From Bacilli bacterium (GTDB lineage Bacteria > Bacillota_I > Bacilli_A > RFN20 > CAG-288), in the NCBI GenBank assembly GCA_900763245.1, contig CAAFJQ010000028.1, forward strand, positions 1-13,842: a DNA stretch of 13,842 nucleotides. The letters are read 5' to 3'. The notes beneath the pieces were generated by a model. That model was not told the origin of the DNA, ran no database searches, and was given only the letters and a program-made list of their open reading frames with translations. Of this stretch, positions 13,839-13,842 are shown piece after piece. Position 1 is the stretch's first letter. The number at the start of each line of letters is the position of its first letter. A program made the position numbers and the translations under genes.

Positions 13839-13842
13839 AAAC

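Noticed and set aside
13807..13842. T-box riboswitch before ileS
   Set aside because: Only 36 bases are visible, with no AGGGTGGNACCGCG-type motif. A T-box further upstream cannot be ruled out.
1..13842. CRISPR array, insertion sequence or prophage genes
   Set aside because: No spaced repeats, transposase, integrase or phage structural motifs were seen anywhere in the window.

Overview
The window suggests a low-GC, Gram-positive-type bacterium of the Bacillota (Bacilli, possibly an Erysipelotrichales-like lineage). It carries RNase HIII, MutS2, a lipobox lipoprotein with its signal peptidase LspA, and strong AGGAGG ribosome sites. TGA is a normal stop codon (mutS2, ileS and rluD end with it), so this is not the Mycoplasma code. 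The lineage call is inference; no rRNA or taxon marker is present.

Layout, left to right. (1) Positions 1-494 hold no long gene. The first 230 bases look like an unannotated type I toxin-antitoxin locus: a 21-residue hydrophobic peptide with a perfect RBS, a 5' stem-loop starting at the predicted transcription start, an RBS hidden in a hairpin, a near-consensus opposing promoter just downstream of the peptide, and a 15-bp (14/15) inverted repeat able to join the two ends of the peptide mRNA. (2) A tRNA-Pro(GGG) gene on the minus strand with its own promoter and terminator. (3) A minus-strand operon mutS2-uvrC-four-TM membrane protein. (4) rnhC (RNase HIII), divergent from mutS2. The 57-bp gap holds two extended -10 boxes placed so that both transcripts should begin at or next to the ATG, and neither gene has a Shine-Dalgarno sequence. 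(5) A small protein of unknown function on the plus strand with its own -10 and RBS, ending in a bidirectional terminator. (6) A minus-strand operon ileS-lspA-rluD-lipoprotein-SIMPL protein, converging on that terminator.

How the genes relate. MutS2 and UvrC overlap by ATGA and are probably translationally coupled. MutS2 acts on collided ribosomes and/or recombination, UvrC in nucleotide excision repair, and RNase HIII on RNA-DNA hybrids. From memory, Bacillus subtilis also keeps rnhC divergent from a mutS2...uvrC block, so this looks like a shortened version of that arrangement. ileS-lspA-rluD is a conserved Bacillota cluster (ileS...lspA-ylyB in B. subtilis). Here it continues into a secreted lipoprotein, whose signal peptide would be cut by the LspA encoded in the same operon, and a cytoplasmic SIMPL-domain protein.

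Most of the window is ordinary housekeeping DNA. The noteworthy items are the candidate toxin-antitoxin locus at the left edge, the paired leaderless promoters, and a MutS2 whose Smr domain has lost its usual LDLR and HGxGTG residues.
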